A DNA stretch of 64,000 bases from Mycolicibacterium stellerae (lineage in GTDB: Bacteria > Actinomycetota > Actinomycetes > Mycobacteriales > Mycobacteriaceae), in NCBI RefSeq assembly GCF_003719305.1, contig NZ_RARC01000033.1:1-64000 (forward strand), written 5' to 3'. The position numbers and the translations under genes are program-made. Numbering within the stretch: position 1 is the stretch's first letter; each line of letters starts with the position of its first letter. The notes under the pieces were generated by a model, which saw only the letters and a list, made by a program, of their open reading frames with translations, was not told the DNA's origin and searched no databases. Of the stretch, positions 34,471 through 42,135 are shown in pieces.

Positions 34471-34506
34471 GTTGACCGGTCGGTCAACGGCCGCTACTTT
34501 GCCGGT
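34471..34506. promoter_or_regulatory. TetR operator and dehalogenase promoter
   Basis: GTTGACCG (34471-34478), two spacer bases and CGGTCAAC (34481-34488) form a perfect 8-bp palindrome. It contains the -35 box TTGACC (34472-34477), which is 17 bases from TACTTT (34495-34500); six bases later comes the ATG at 34507. This is a complete leaderless promoter with an operator over the -35, readable straight from the sequence. Confidence 0.75.
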
Positions 34507-35391
34507 ATGACTGCTGAGGTTTTCCGCACGCCCGACGAGCGCTTCGAGGATCTGCCGGGCTACGAGTTCGCCCCGAATTACGTCGCGGTAGACGGCCTGC
34601 GACTGCATTACCTCGATGAAGGGCCGAAGACCGGTCGGCCGATCGTGTGTTTCCACGGGGAACCGAGCTGGTCATACCTCTACCGCAAGATGATCGGGCC
34701 GTTCGTCGACGCCGGGCACCGGGTGATCGTTCCCGACTACGCGGGCTTCGGGCGGTCCGACAAACCCACCGACGGCGGTTGGTACACGTTCGATCGGCAC
34801 AGCGAGTTGATGACGCGCGTCCTCGGCGGCCTTGACCTGCGCGAAGCGATCGTGGTCGTTCAAGACTGGGGCGGCGCGATTGGTCTGCGATGGGCGACGG
34901 AGAATGCCGATCGTGTTGCGGCGCTGTCCATTTCGAATACAGGACTGTTCACGGGGCGCGTCTCGAAGGGGTTCATGGCATGGCGAGACTTCGCCGAGCG
35001 CAATCCCGATCTTCCAGTCGGCTTCGTGATCCAGAGCGCCACCGCGACAGACCTTCCGGAGGACATCATCGCCGCCTACGACGCGCCGTTTCCGAATGTC
35101 GAATCGAAGGCCGGCGCCGCACAGTTCCCCTTGCTCGTCCCGACGTCGGAGGACGCTCCGGGTGCAGACGTGATGCGTGGGATCGCCGACGAACTATCGC
35201 GGTGGCAGAAGCCGGCTCTGGTCGCGTTCTCTGATCAGGACCAGATCTTTCCGTACCCGAAAGCGGGTCAGGTGTTCTGCGATTTGGTCCCGACCGCGGG
35301 AGAGCAGGTCCGGATCGAAGGCGCGTCGCACTTCCTGCAGGAAGACCGCGGCGAACAGTTGGCCGCGGAAGTCCTCAAGCATCTGGGCTAG
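34507..35391 (+). CDS. Haloalkane dehalogenase, subfamily I-like
   Basis: The 294-aa alpha/beta hydrolase matches haloalkane dehalogenases. HGEPSW gives the oxyanion residue Glu52, VQDWGG gives nucleophile Asp120 with halide-binding Trp121, ASHFLQED gives catalytic His275, and Trp159 in the cap could be the second halide ligand. It should hydrolyse carbon-halogen bonds to alcohols and halide; related hydrolases such as epoxide hydrolases lack this HGEPxW/QDWG pair. The substrate is not evident. It is the only gene under the TetR operator on this side. Confidence 0.88.
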   Translation: MTAEVFRTPDERFEDLPGYEFAPNYVAVDGLRLHYLDEGPKTGRPIVCFHGEPSWSYLYRKMIGPFVDAGHRVIVPDYAGFGRSDKPTDGGWYTFDRHSELMTRVLGGLDLREAIVVVQDWGGAIGLRWATENADRVAALSISNTGLFTGRVSKGFMAWRDFAERNPDLPVGFVIQSATATDLPEDIIAAYDAPFPNVESKAGAAQFPLLVPTSEDAPGADVMRGIADELSRWQKPALVAFSDQDQIFPYPKAGQVFCDLVPTAGEQVRIEGASHFLQEDRGEQLAAEVLKHLG

Positions 35392-35726
35392 ATGTCGAAC
35401 TTCGCCTTGATGTCCTTGGTTTGGAAGTGCTCGACGATGATGCCGACGAGCGGGATCGTGCCTGCCAGCAGCACGCCGATGGTCTTGGCGATCGGCCAGC
35501 GCACCTTTACCGCGAGGTTGGCGGTGAACAGCAGGTAGACGAAGTAGACCCAGCCGTGTACGACCGCGATCCAGTTCAGCCCCTCAACGTTGTAGACGTA
35601 TTTGGCGACCATCTCGTAGCACAGCAGGATCAGCCACAGGCCCGTTGTCCATGCCATCACGCGATAGCCGACCAGCGCCTTGCGGATGGACTCGACGGGG
35701 ATAGTGGGTGCGGGGGTATCGGTCAC
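35388..35726 (-). CDS. DUF3817 integral membrane protein (Rv1342c-like)
   Basis: The 112-aa protein has three to four membrane helices and the DUF3817 pattern. The GTG at 35726 overlaps the lprD stop by four bases (GTGA), so lprD and this gene are coupled, as Rv1343c-Rv1342c. Its stop overlaps the end of the dehalogenase gene by four bases. It is a paralogue of the gene at 10497-10871. Function unknown. Confidence 0.9.
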   Translation of the reverse strand: MTDTPAPTIPVESIRKALVGYRVMAWTTGLWLILLCYEMVAKYVYNVEGLNWIAVVHGWVYFVYLLFTANLAVKVRWPIAKTIGVLLAGTIPLVGIIVEHFQTKDIKAKFDI

Positions 35727-36085
35727 GGTTCTTTGTCTTTCTCGGCCAGGTCGGCAAGGTAGGCGTTGTACTCCCGGATTGCGGGATCGTCGTCGGATTG
35801 TGTTGCGGGCTTCGGTCGTTCGGGTAGCAGGCCGGCCGGGATCTCGGTGACGGCGTCGTGACTCCTCGGTTCTGGCGGTGCGTCCTCGTAGCGGACGAAC
35901 TTGTAGTAACCGTAGACGCAGAACCCGGCGAACAGCGGCCATTGCAGGGCGTAGCCGAGGTTCTGGAAGCTGCCCGACGCCGATTCGAAGCGGGTCCACT
36001 GCCACCAGGCCAGGGCCAGGCAGCCTGCCGCGGCGACGGCAACCAGCGCGATGAGCGCCGGTCTCCTACGCCGTGTAGTGGACAC
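35723..36085 (-). CDS. lprD: Lipoprotein LprD
   Basis: The 120-aa protein has a short basic start, a hydrophobic stretch and a lipobox-like AAAG/C at about residue 22, followed by a second hydrophobic stretch (about 45-65), so it may be a lipoprotein or a two-helix membrane protein. It matches Rv1343c in position and in coupling to the DUF3817 gene. The GTG at 36085 overlaps the end of the upstream LAGLIDADG-like gene by 20 bases. Confidence 0.82.
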   Translation of the reverse strand: MSTTRRRRPALIALVAVAAAGCLALAWWQWTRFESASGSFQNLGYALQWPLFAGFCVYGYYKFVRYEDAPPEPRSHDAVTEIPAGLLPERPKPATQSDDDPAIREYNAYLADLAEKDKEP

Positions 36086-36839
36086 CGTTCAACGGTACCG
36101 CGCGGGTCTTCGGCCCGATGAATATGTCGAGGCGGGCGGTCGCGGCTTTGCGGTAGATGGAGACGATCTTCTTACTCGACCGCGTCCATGGGATGTCGAG
36201 AGCGTCGAGGGCGGCGGTGAACAGGCCGATGATGTCCTCGGACATGTTCGAGAAGTGATAACGAACGCTCATCACACCGCGATCGTTGGCTATCACCCGG
36301 CACCCGTCGCTGTGAATCAGGCCCATGACGAACTCTTCGGTTTCTTTGTCGACGAGCGCCTGCTGCCATGGTTCGAGGGCGATACGCCTGTGGTGCTTCT
36401 TACCGGGGCCATGCTGAGGAAAGAGGCATGGCCAGTGCTTGGAAAGGAGATATACGTCGACGCACCCCACTCTGTTAACGACCCCGGCGCGTTGAGTGGG
36501 CATCAACATGTCGATTGCCTGTCGGCAACGGTGGATGATTGCCGGGTACTTCTTATCGAGCGTGATTCGCAAGTGCCATACTCGGCCAGCGCGTGAGATG
36601 CATCCGTCGCCGAGGTATAGCCCAAGCAAGTAGCAGTAGGGCTTTGGCGAAATCTCAGCGAATCTGTGCTCGATTCCGCACGCTGATGTACCCGCGACAT
36701 GTCGTCGTGCGACGGCCGGCTTTGCCCGCATGTCTCTCACAGTTCGGCGCGGAATGCCGGTGCGTCGCGCTATTGCGCAGTCGTTGAGCCCCGCTGCAAC
36801 GAGCCGTTGCACCCGTTCGAACTCCTCGGCCGACCGCAT
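36066..36839 (-). CDS. HTH plus LAGLIDADG homing-endonuclease-like protein
   Basis: The 257-aa protein has an N-terminal helix-turn-helix (residues about 1-40; LNDCAIARRTGIPRRTVRDM) and two LAGLIDADG-like motifs, YLLGLYLGDG at 70-79 and FVMGLIHSDG at 170-179, each ending with the metal-binding Asp (78 and 178). The roughly 100-residue spacing fits a single-chain homing endonuclease. It is free-standing: no intein or intron is visible around it. The ATG at 36839 is preferred to a TTG at 36869. It lies 68 bases from, and divergent to, a tRNA-Leu gene. DNA cleavage is not proven; a regulator built on this fold is possible. Confidence 0.75.
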   Translation of the reverse strand: MRSAEEFERVQRLVAAGLNDCAIARRTGIPRRTVRDMRAKPAVARRHVAGTSACGIEHRFAEISPKPYCYLLGLYLGDGCISRAGRVWHLRITLDKKYPAIIHRCRQAIDMLMPTQRAGVVNRVGCVDVYLLSKHWPCLFPQHGPGKKHHRRIALEPWQQALVDKETEEFVMGLIHSDGCRVIANDRGVMSVRYHFSNMSEDIIGLFTAALDALDIPWTRSSKKIVSIYRKAATARLDIFIGPKTRAVPLNGVHYTA

Positions 36840-36907
36840 GACTTCCAAGCTAGGTATCGCGGCCGACAAGTCCTTGGCTTGTCGAGCGGTACCATCATTG
36901 CGCTCAA

Positions 36908-36989
36908 GCGCGAGTGTCGGAACTGGCAGACGAGATGGATTTAGGTTCCATTGCCCTAGGGCGTGGGGGTTCGAGTCCCCCCTCGCGCA
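36908..36989 (+). tRNA. tRNA-Leu (anticodon TAG)
   Basis: The acceptor stem GCGCGAG (36908-36914) pairs with CTCGCGC (36982-36988). The anticodon stem ATGGA/TCCAT holds a seven-base loop with TAG at 36942-36944. The long variable arm (GCCC-TA-GGGC) and the TTCGAGT T-loop with GGGGG/CCCCC stem mark a class II leucine tRNA. CC but not the final A of CCA is encoded. Confidence 0.97.
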
Positions 36990-37002
36990 CCTGTTGTTTA
37001 CG

Positions 37003-37022
37003 GCGTCATCAATCGATGACGC
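37003..37022 (+). terminator. tRNA-Leu terminator
   Basis: GCGTCATC and GATGACGC form a perfect 8-bp stem with an AATC loop, 14 bases after the tRNA, followed by GTTTG. This is a rho-independent-type terminator with a short T-run. Confidence 0.7.
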
Positions 37023-37057
37023 GTTTGAAAAGTGAGCCGTTCGGCAAGATCCATTAC

Positions 37058-37303
37058 ATGAAAAAGATCGTTCGACGCATCGCGTCCGTCGCCGCGGCCG
37101 GAGTCGCTCCGCTGGCGTTCGTAACCGTGATCTCTCCCGCCGTCAGCCACGCGGACTGTAGCTTCGGCACCGAGTACTGGGATCCGGTCGCCAACGAGTG
37201 CCGCCCTACCGGTCTGGTCATGCCGATGAATTGCTCACCCGACGGCTGGTGGGATCCGGCGATCAACGACTGCCGCCCGCTGGCGCCACCGCCTCCGCAG
37301 TGA
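37058..37303 (+). CDS. Small exported Cys-rich protein with internal repeat
   Basis: The 81-aa product has a signal peptide (KKIVRR start, hydrophobic core, cleavage after SHA at residue about 32). The mature 49 residues contain two copies of a W-D-P-x-x-N-x-C-R-P unit (YWDPVANECRP and WWDPAINDCRP), each preceded by a cysteine, giving four cysteines and probably two disulfides. It ends in a proline run. I recognise no named family. The ATG is taken as the start of the signal peptide. Confidence 0.75.
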   Translation: MKKIVRRIASVAAAGVAPLAFVTVISPAVSHADCSFGTEYWDPVANECRPTGLVMPMNCSPDGWWDPAINDCRPLAPPPPQ

Positions 37304-37310
37304 CCCGCGT

Positions 37311-37634
37311 CTAGTCGACCTTTATCTCGCCCATCTCGCCCCACCCGGTCGCGTGGATCTCGTGACTGATGATCTGCGGCGTCGACGCGAGCAGTGCGGG
37401 CGCGCCCGCGACGAACTTCTTGAAGTGCTCGCTGGTGACGTGCTCCTTGCCCGCGTCGCCATCGCGGAACCCCTCCACCAGAACGTATTCCGACGGGTCG
37501 TCCAGGCTGCGTGACCACTCGAAGAACAAGTTTCCCGGCTCGTTGCGGGTGGCCGTGGTGAACTCGGAAACCTCGTCGGTGAAGCTCTCGGCATACTCTG
37601 GCTTCGGCTTCCACTTGACGACGATGAAGATCAT
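37311..37634 (-). CDS. Antibiotic-biosynthesis monooxygenase (ABM) domain protein
   Basis: The 107-aa protein is a single ABM domain of the dimeric ferredoxin-like barrel type (FIVVKWKPKPEY, NEPGNLFFEWSRSLDDP, and a central HFKKF). Members act on quinols or small aromatics or simply bind them. It ends 11 bases before the alcohol dehydrogenase stop in the same direction and may be the last gene of that reverse-strand operon (amidohydrolase, DUF59, dehydrogenase, ABM). Confidence 0.85.
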   Translation of the reverse strand: MIFIVVKWKPKPEYAESFTDEVSEFTTATRNEPGNLFFEWSRSLDDPSEYVLVEGFRDGDAGKEHVTSEHFKKFVAGAPALLASTPQIISHEIHATGWGEMGEIKVD

Positions 37635-37645
37635 CTGAGTACTCC

Positions 37646-38680
37646 TTAAGGCGTGAGAATCGCTCGACCCCGGACATTACCGTTGTCGAGATCGTCTATG
37701 GCGGACTGGAAGTCGTCCAGTGCGTACTTCTGGGTGTGCAGGTTCACCGCACCCCGCGCGGCAAGCGCCATCAGATCGCACAGGTCGTTGTAGGACCCGA
37801 CCAGGTTGCCGATGAAGTTGATCTCGGTGGAGATGATGTCGATCGTCGGCACGTTGATGTTCTCCCCGTAGCCGACGACGTGGTAGTCACCGGCCCGTCG
37901 CAGCATCGCCACGCCCTCGGCCGTCGCGCCGCCTTCGCCGACGAAGTCGACGACGACCTCGGCGCCGTTCCCGCCTGTCAGCGACAGCACCTGGTCCACC
38001 TGCGTGCCGTCGGCCACCACGCCCTGGTCGGCGCCGATCGCCTCGGCGAGCTTGAGTGCGTCCGGATTTCGGTCGACGACGATCAACTCGGCGGGGGAGA
38101 GCGCCTTGAGCACCTGGATTCCGATATGGCCGAGGCCGCCCGCGCCGATGATCACGCACTTGTCGCGCGGGGTCAGCCGTCGGGCCGCCTTGGCCGCGGC
38201 GTGATACGCCGTCAGCCCCGCATCCGCCAGGGCGGCGACGTCGGAGGGCTCCAGTGCATCGTCGATCTTCACCACGCTGCGCGCAGAGGTCTTCAGGTAG
38301 TCCGCGTAGCCGCCGTTGGTGTCGATGCCCGGGAACGCGTTGGCCTCGCAGTGCACGTCGTCGCCCGAGCGGCACGCGCGGCACAGCCCGCAGGTGATCA
38401 GCGGGTGCACGATGACCTTGTCGCCCTCTGAGACGTTGGTGACCGCCGATCCGATCGCCTCGACCCAGCCGGCGTTCTCGTGGCCGATCGTGTAGGGCAG
38501 CTGGACCTGTGACTTCTCGGCCCATTGGCCTTCGAGGATGTGCAGGTCGGTGCGGCACACCCCGGCGCCGCCGATCTTGACGACCACGTCGAAGGGCCCG
38601 GTCGGAGTCGGCTTGTCGACCTCGGTCATCTCAAGATTCCGGTGGTAACCGACCACCTGGACGGCTCGCATGGTGCTCAT
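37646..38680 (-). CDS. NAD-dependent zinc alcohol dehydrogenase
   Basis: A 344-aa medium-chain dehydrogenase. Catalytic zinc ligands are in GVCRTDLH and GHENAG, the structural zinc cysteines in CGLCRACRSGDDVHC, and the Rossmann motif is GAGGLGHIG. It overlaps the DUF59 gene by ATGA. The order amidohydrolase-DUF59-alcohol dehydrogenase is, as far as I recall, that found beside mimABCD propane monooxygenase genes in rapidly growing mycobacteria, where the dehydrogenase oxidises the product alcohol. Here no monooxygenase is present. Confidence 0.92.
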   Translation of the reverse strand: MSTMRAVQVVGYHRNLEMTEVDKPTPTGPFDVVVKIGGAGVCRTDLHILEGQWAEKSQVQLPYTIGHENAGWVEAIGSAVTNVSEGDKVIVHPLITCGLCRACRSGDDVHCEANAFPGIDTNGGYADYLKTSARSVVKIDDALEPSDVAALADAGLTAYHAAAKAARRLTPRDKCVIIGAGGLGHIGIQVLKALSPAELIVVDRNPDALKLAEAIGADQGVVADGTQVDQVLSLTGGNGAEVVVDFVGEGGATAEGVAMLRRAGDYHVVGYGENINVPTIDIISTEINFIGNLVGSYNDLCDLMALAARGAVNLHTQKYALDDFQSAIDDLDNGNVRGRAILTP

Positions 38681-39414
38681 TGCCGTGCTCCTACTCTCGT
38701 CATCAGCGTGGTCAGCGGAATGAAGGTCTCCTCGTCGCGGTCCCCGTAGCGCGTCCGCAACAGACCGCGGCAGAAGTGTGCGTTGCCGTCGATGGAGATC
38801 CGGGTCGAACGGGCCCGTCGCAGCGCCAGCGGCACATCGTCCGGTGCGTAGCCGCTACCCAGGTGATCCACCATCACCAAAGCGTCTGGCTCCGTGGACA
38901 GTCCGAGTGCACGCCTGCGCCGAAGCAGCGCATCTGTCGTTGCGTCGTCGGGAAGCTGGCCCAGCCGGACGTCGCCCAGCGACGATTCCTGGCGCTGCGG
39001 GTCTGCGCGAAGCAGCCCGGTCAGGCAGCGCTCCACCGCCGCCGTGTGGGCCTTGCGCCGAAAAGTCTCGCGTAGCTCGTTGAGGCTCTCCTCCGCCTCA
39101 TGCCCGAATGTTCCGCGATACCCGGCGTCCGCGGCCAGGCCTGCGTTGATGATCTCCGAGTCGTGGTGGTCGTCCAGTACGACGACGACCCGTCGGGTCC
39201 AATCGAGCGCGCCCAGGACATCTTTCGCGTCCGAGGCCATCAAGTAGGCGAAGTTCGGCGAGCAGAACGACGTCGGCAGCCGCAGGTGCACCTTGACGTT
39301 TCCGCTCGGCGACACCATCAGCGAGCGGACGAACCCGAGCGCGGTTATCGGCTCGTCCAACTCGGGATCGACCACCGCGCCCAGTGCGGTGTAAGCCATT
39401 TCGTCGCGATCCAC
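38677..39414 (-). CDS. DUF59/MIP18-type iron-sulfur assembly-like protein
   Basis: The 245-aa protein starts with a DUF59 domain (residues about 1-95; VVDPELDEPITALGFVRSL and a Cys in PTSFCSPNFAYLM), the fold of SufT/MIP18 factors that help load metal centres. The C-terminal 150 residues are Arg-rich, contain no motif I recognise, and end close to the next gene. The GTG at 39414 follows the amidohydrolase stop by one base. In monooxygenase clusters this gene may help mature the di-iron enzyme; here its client is missing. Confidence 0.8.
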   Translation of the reverse strand: MDRDEMAYTALGAVVDPELDEPITALGFVRSLMVSPSGNVKVHLRLPTSFCSPNFAYLMASDAKDVLGALDWTRRVVVVLDDHHDSEIINAGLAADAGYRGTFGHEAEESLNELRETFRRKAHTAAVERCLTGLLRADPQRQESSLGDVRLGQLPDDATTDALLRRRRALGLSTEPDALVMVDHLGSGYAPDDVPLALRRARSTRISIDGNAHFCRGLLRTRYGDRDEETFIPLTTLMTRVGARQ

Positions 39415-39415
39415 G

Positions 39416-40453
39416 TCATGCCCCCACGAGGTTGTCGGCGCCGCGCGGACCGACGGCCGGCTCCCCGGCCGAGGGCAACTGCAGCTCGGCGGGCACCGGG
39501 ATGTCGTACATCTTGGCGGCGTTGAGCCCGAGGATCTTCTTCTTCTGCTCGGTGGTGATCGGCGCGTACTCGCCGAGGTCCTCGGGAATCTGGAAGTCGA
39601 CGAATGCCTCCACGAGCCAACGCGGTGTCCAGATCGCGTAGTCCGATGCGAACTGGATGCGGTCCTCGCCGATCCAGTACAGCAACTCGCCGACGATCTG
39701 CGCGAAATACTTGGGCCGCGTGTGAATGAACGGCATCGCCACCGCCAGACCGGCGTGCACATTCGGCTCCTGCGTGGCGATCCAGCAGAAATCCTCCAGC
39801 CGGGGCAGTCCGCAGTGCTCGACGATGAAGTTCAGGTCGGTGAAGTCGGAGGCGACGTGGTCCACGTCGGCGACGTCGAATGCGTCGCGGTCCAGCGGCC
39901 GGATTGTCGGGCCCTTGTGCACGTGGATGTTGCGGATACCGAGTTCCCGGCACAGCTCGAAATAGCGGTAGGCCCATGGGTCGTCGAGCCGCCAACCCCG
40001 CGAATCACCGTGCCACTCCGCGGTATAGAGCTTGACGCCCTTCAGGCCGAACCGTTCCGCGTCGACCCGCAGCTGGTCCATGCCCGCTTCGCCGTTGCGT
40101 GGATCCCAGTTGTGGTTGTAGGTCAGCTTGTCCCGGTGCTTGGCGGCGAGGTCGGACGCTTCGTCGGTCTGGCCGAATCCTTTGTAGTAGAACTCGTTGA
40201 GCGCAGCGGGCTGAAAGATCGCGTGGTCCACATAGCCGTCGGTGAACAGGTCTTTCATCAAGCGGTCACCGCCCTGATAGAGATATTCGTCGTAGCCCCA
40301 CACCTCGGACTCCGGCGACAGGTTGCGGTGATAGTCGTAGAAGCAGTCGATGAACTGCTTGCCGTGAATGTTGCGTTGATTGTCCGGCCGGGCATCCCAC
40401 AGGGCTACGTGGGCGTCGACGATGAAGTAGCTGGTGTCGTCCTTGCGGTACAT
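39416..40453 (-). CDS. Amidohydrolase-family protein of propane-oxidation type
   Basis: The 345-aa TIM-barrel protein belongs to amidohydrolase family 2. Metal-site residues are seen in VDAHVAL, NIHVHKG, a central VEHCG and ASDYAIW. An AAGGAGAA ribosome site precedes the ATG at 40453. It is first in the reverse-strand operon and divergent from the activator gene. Homologues sit next to mimABCD and related alkane or ketone monooxygenases, where their precise reaction is not settled; a role in enzyme assembly has been considered. Confidence 0.85.
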   Translation of the reverse strand: MYRKDDTSYFIVDAHVALWDARPDNQRNIHGKQFIDCFYDYHRNLSPESEVWGYDEYLYQGGDRLMKDLFTDGYVDHAIFQPAALNEFYYKGFGQTDEASDLAAKHRDKLTYNHNWDPRNGEAGMDQLRVDAERFGLKGVKLYTAEWHGDSRGWRLDDPWAYRYFELCRELGIRNIHVHKGPTIRPLDRDAFDVADVDHVASDFTDLNFIVEHCGLPRLEDFCWIATQEPNVHAGLAVAMPFIHTRPKYFAQIVGELLYWIGEDRIQFASDYAIWTPRWLVEAFVDFQIPEDLGEYAPITTEQKKKILGLNAAKMYDIPVPAELQLPSAGEPAVGPRGADNLVGA

Positions 40454-40559
40454 GAGCGGCGTTCTCCTTCGGGCTGGGCTGGCAGTGCGCAGCGTGTGAT
40501 CGCTGTCACAACCTGCGGGCGACTCTAGAAGTGTTTTCGCACTCTGCCGATGGCCCGGC

Positions 40560-40576
40560 TGTCTCAATCTGAGACG
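40560..40576. promoter_or_regulatory. Palindromic operator candidate for the AcoR/MimR-like activator
   Basis: TGTCTCA-ATC-TGAGACG contains a perfect 6-bp inverted repeat (GTCTCA/TGAGAC, 40561-40566 and 40570-40575) with a 3-base spacer. It lies in the 169-base gap between the activator gene and the amidohydrolase operon, about 107 bases before the operon start. Its position and symmetry suit a dimeric Fis-type helix-turn-helix. Confidence 0.6.
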
Positions 40577-40622
40577 TCGTGGCGCTGCTACGGCACGCGA
40601 CGGGTGCCATCCTGCTTGTAAC

Positions 40623-42125
40623 GTGGATCACAGTGAGGTGCCGGTGCCCGACGACTTCGTAGACCGAGTGCGGATGCACGACCTGGCCCACCGCGAAGAT
40701 GGCGGCGTGCCCCGTCGGCTGCTGGCGTCGTGGCAGCGCAGCGAGGGCTACGGCGTCCCACTCGAAGAGGTCGAACCCGTATTCACCGGCACCGACGACC
40801 TCGGCTCGCTTTTCTTCCAATGCGGTAACGAGGTGCTCGCCGACCTGCACAGCACGCTGGTCGGGGAGCCGGTCAGCCTGATGCTCACCGACGCCGAGGG
40901 TGTCGTGTTGTCACGGCTGTCGGGTGATCGCGGCCTGCTCCAAGCCCTCGATGACGTCCACCTCGCGCCGGGTTTCGCCTACGCCGAGCGTGACGTCGGC
41001 ACCAACGGCCTCGGCCTGGCGCTGGCCGACCGGGTGCCGACGCTGGTGCGCGCCGACCAGCACTACGCGCTGAGCCTGTGCACGTTCACCTGCGCCGCGG
41101 TGCCGGTGTTCGATCCGGCATCGGGCCGGCTGGAGGGCAGCGTCAACCTCACCACCTGGTCGCGGTCGTCCAGCGATCTGCTTCTCGCGCTGGCGCGGTC
41201 CGCAGCAAGCAACACCACCGCGCTGATGGTCGCCCGCTCGTCTGGACGAAGCCCGCGCCCGGCGACGCGTGGTCAGGTATTCCGGGTGGAGGTGCCGCGG
41301 CTCGAACCGGGATCGGGAACCATGCACGATCTTTCGGAAGCCTGGAACGCCGCGGTCGCTCGCGCCGAGCGGGCGATGGCGGCCGGCTCCATCGTCGCCG
41401 CCGTCGGTGAAGCGGGCTCGGGTCGAGCCACCCTGCTGGCGCAGGCCGCGCGCCACACCTATCCGCGGGACCGCATCCTGTCGGCCAGTGCGCCCGCGCC
41501 GACCGATGTGCAGACGTGGCTGGGACTGTGGGGACCCGAGCTCGGCAAGGACCATACCGCGGTCATCGTCCGCGAGGTCGACATGTTGCCGGGCTGGGTG
41601 GCCGAACGGCTGCGTGATCTGATCCGGCTCGGCACCGCTTCGGGTTCGGTTCCGTTCGCGGTGACGGCCGAGCGGTTCGAAGACATTCCGGCCGCGCTGG
41701 CCGGCCTGGTCGATGCGGTCGTGCCGGTGCCGTCGCTTCGGGACCGGCCCGACGACGTGCTACCGCTGGCGAATCACATCGCTACTCGCGCCCGCGGGCG
41801 CGAGATCGGCTTCAGCAGCACCGCGGCGCGAGCGCTGAGGTGCTACGACTGGCCGGGAAACGTCGACGAGCTGTCGCGGGTGGTGGCGGCGGCGGCCGGT
41901 CGGGCAGACGTGATCGACATCGGCCTGCTGCCGCCGGAAGTGTTGGCGGGCAACACCCGTCACCTGTCCCGCATCGAGGCGTTCGAAAGGGGCGAGATTG
42001 TTCGGGTCCTCAACGCGGACGGGTTGACGATGGCCGAGGTCGCCCGTGAGCTGGGGATGAGCCGCGCGACGTTGTACCGCAAGATCGCTGCGTACAACGT
42101 TCGAATTCCGCGCGAACGCCGCTGA
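40623..42125 (+). CDS. AcoR/MimR-like transcriptional activator (GAF, degenerate AAA+, Fis HTH)
   Basis: The 500-aa protein has an N-terminal GAF region (about 60-190), an AAA+ module (about 240-410) and a Fis-type helix-turn-helix (about 455-498; MAEVARELGMSRATLYRKI). The AAA+ part keeps LRDRPDD and DWPGNVDEL, but Walker A is GEAGSGRA, with Arg for Lys, and there is no GAFTGA loop for sigma-54 contact. Mycobacteria lack sigma-54, so it must activate the sigma-70-type polymerase. It faces the amidohydrolase-DUF59-dehydrogenase operon. The start is GTG. Confidence 0.88.
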   Translation: MDHSEVPVPDDFVDRVRMHDLAHREDGGVPRRLLASWQRSEGYGVPLEEVEPVFTGTDDLGSLFFQCGNEVLADLHSTLVGEPVSLMLTDAEGVVLSRLSGDRGLLQALDDVHLAPGFAYAERDVGTNGLGLALADRVPTLVRADQHYALSLCTFTCAAVPVFDPASGRLEGSVNLTTWSRSSSDLLLALARSAASNTTALMVARSSGRSPRPATRGQVFRVEVPRLEPGSGTMHDLSEAWNAAVARAERAMAAGSIVAAVGEAGSGRATLLAQAARHTYPRDRILSASAPAPTDVQTWLGLWGPELGKDHTAVIVREVDMLPGWVAERLRDLIRLGTASGSVPFAVTAERFEDIPAALAGLVDAVVPVPSLRDRPDDVLPLANHIATRARGREIGFSSTAARALRCYDWPGNVDELSRVVAAAAGRADVIDIGLLPPEVLAGNTRHLSRIEAFERGEIVRVLNADGLTMAEVARELGMSRATLYRKIAAYNVRIPRERR

Positions 42126-42135
42126 CGATCGGCTG

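Noticed and set aside
37646..38680. Mycofactocin dependence of this alcohol dehydrogenase
   Set aside because: It has the normal structural zinc cysteines and cofactor motif of NAD-exchanging enzymes and lacks the segments seen in the nicotinoprotein at 63220.
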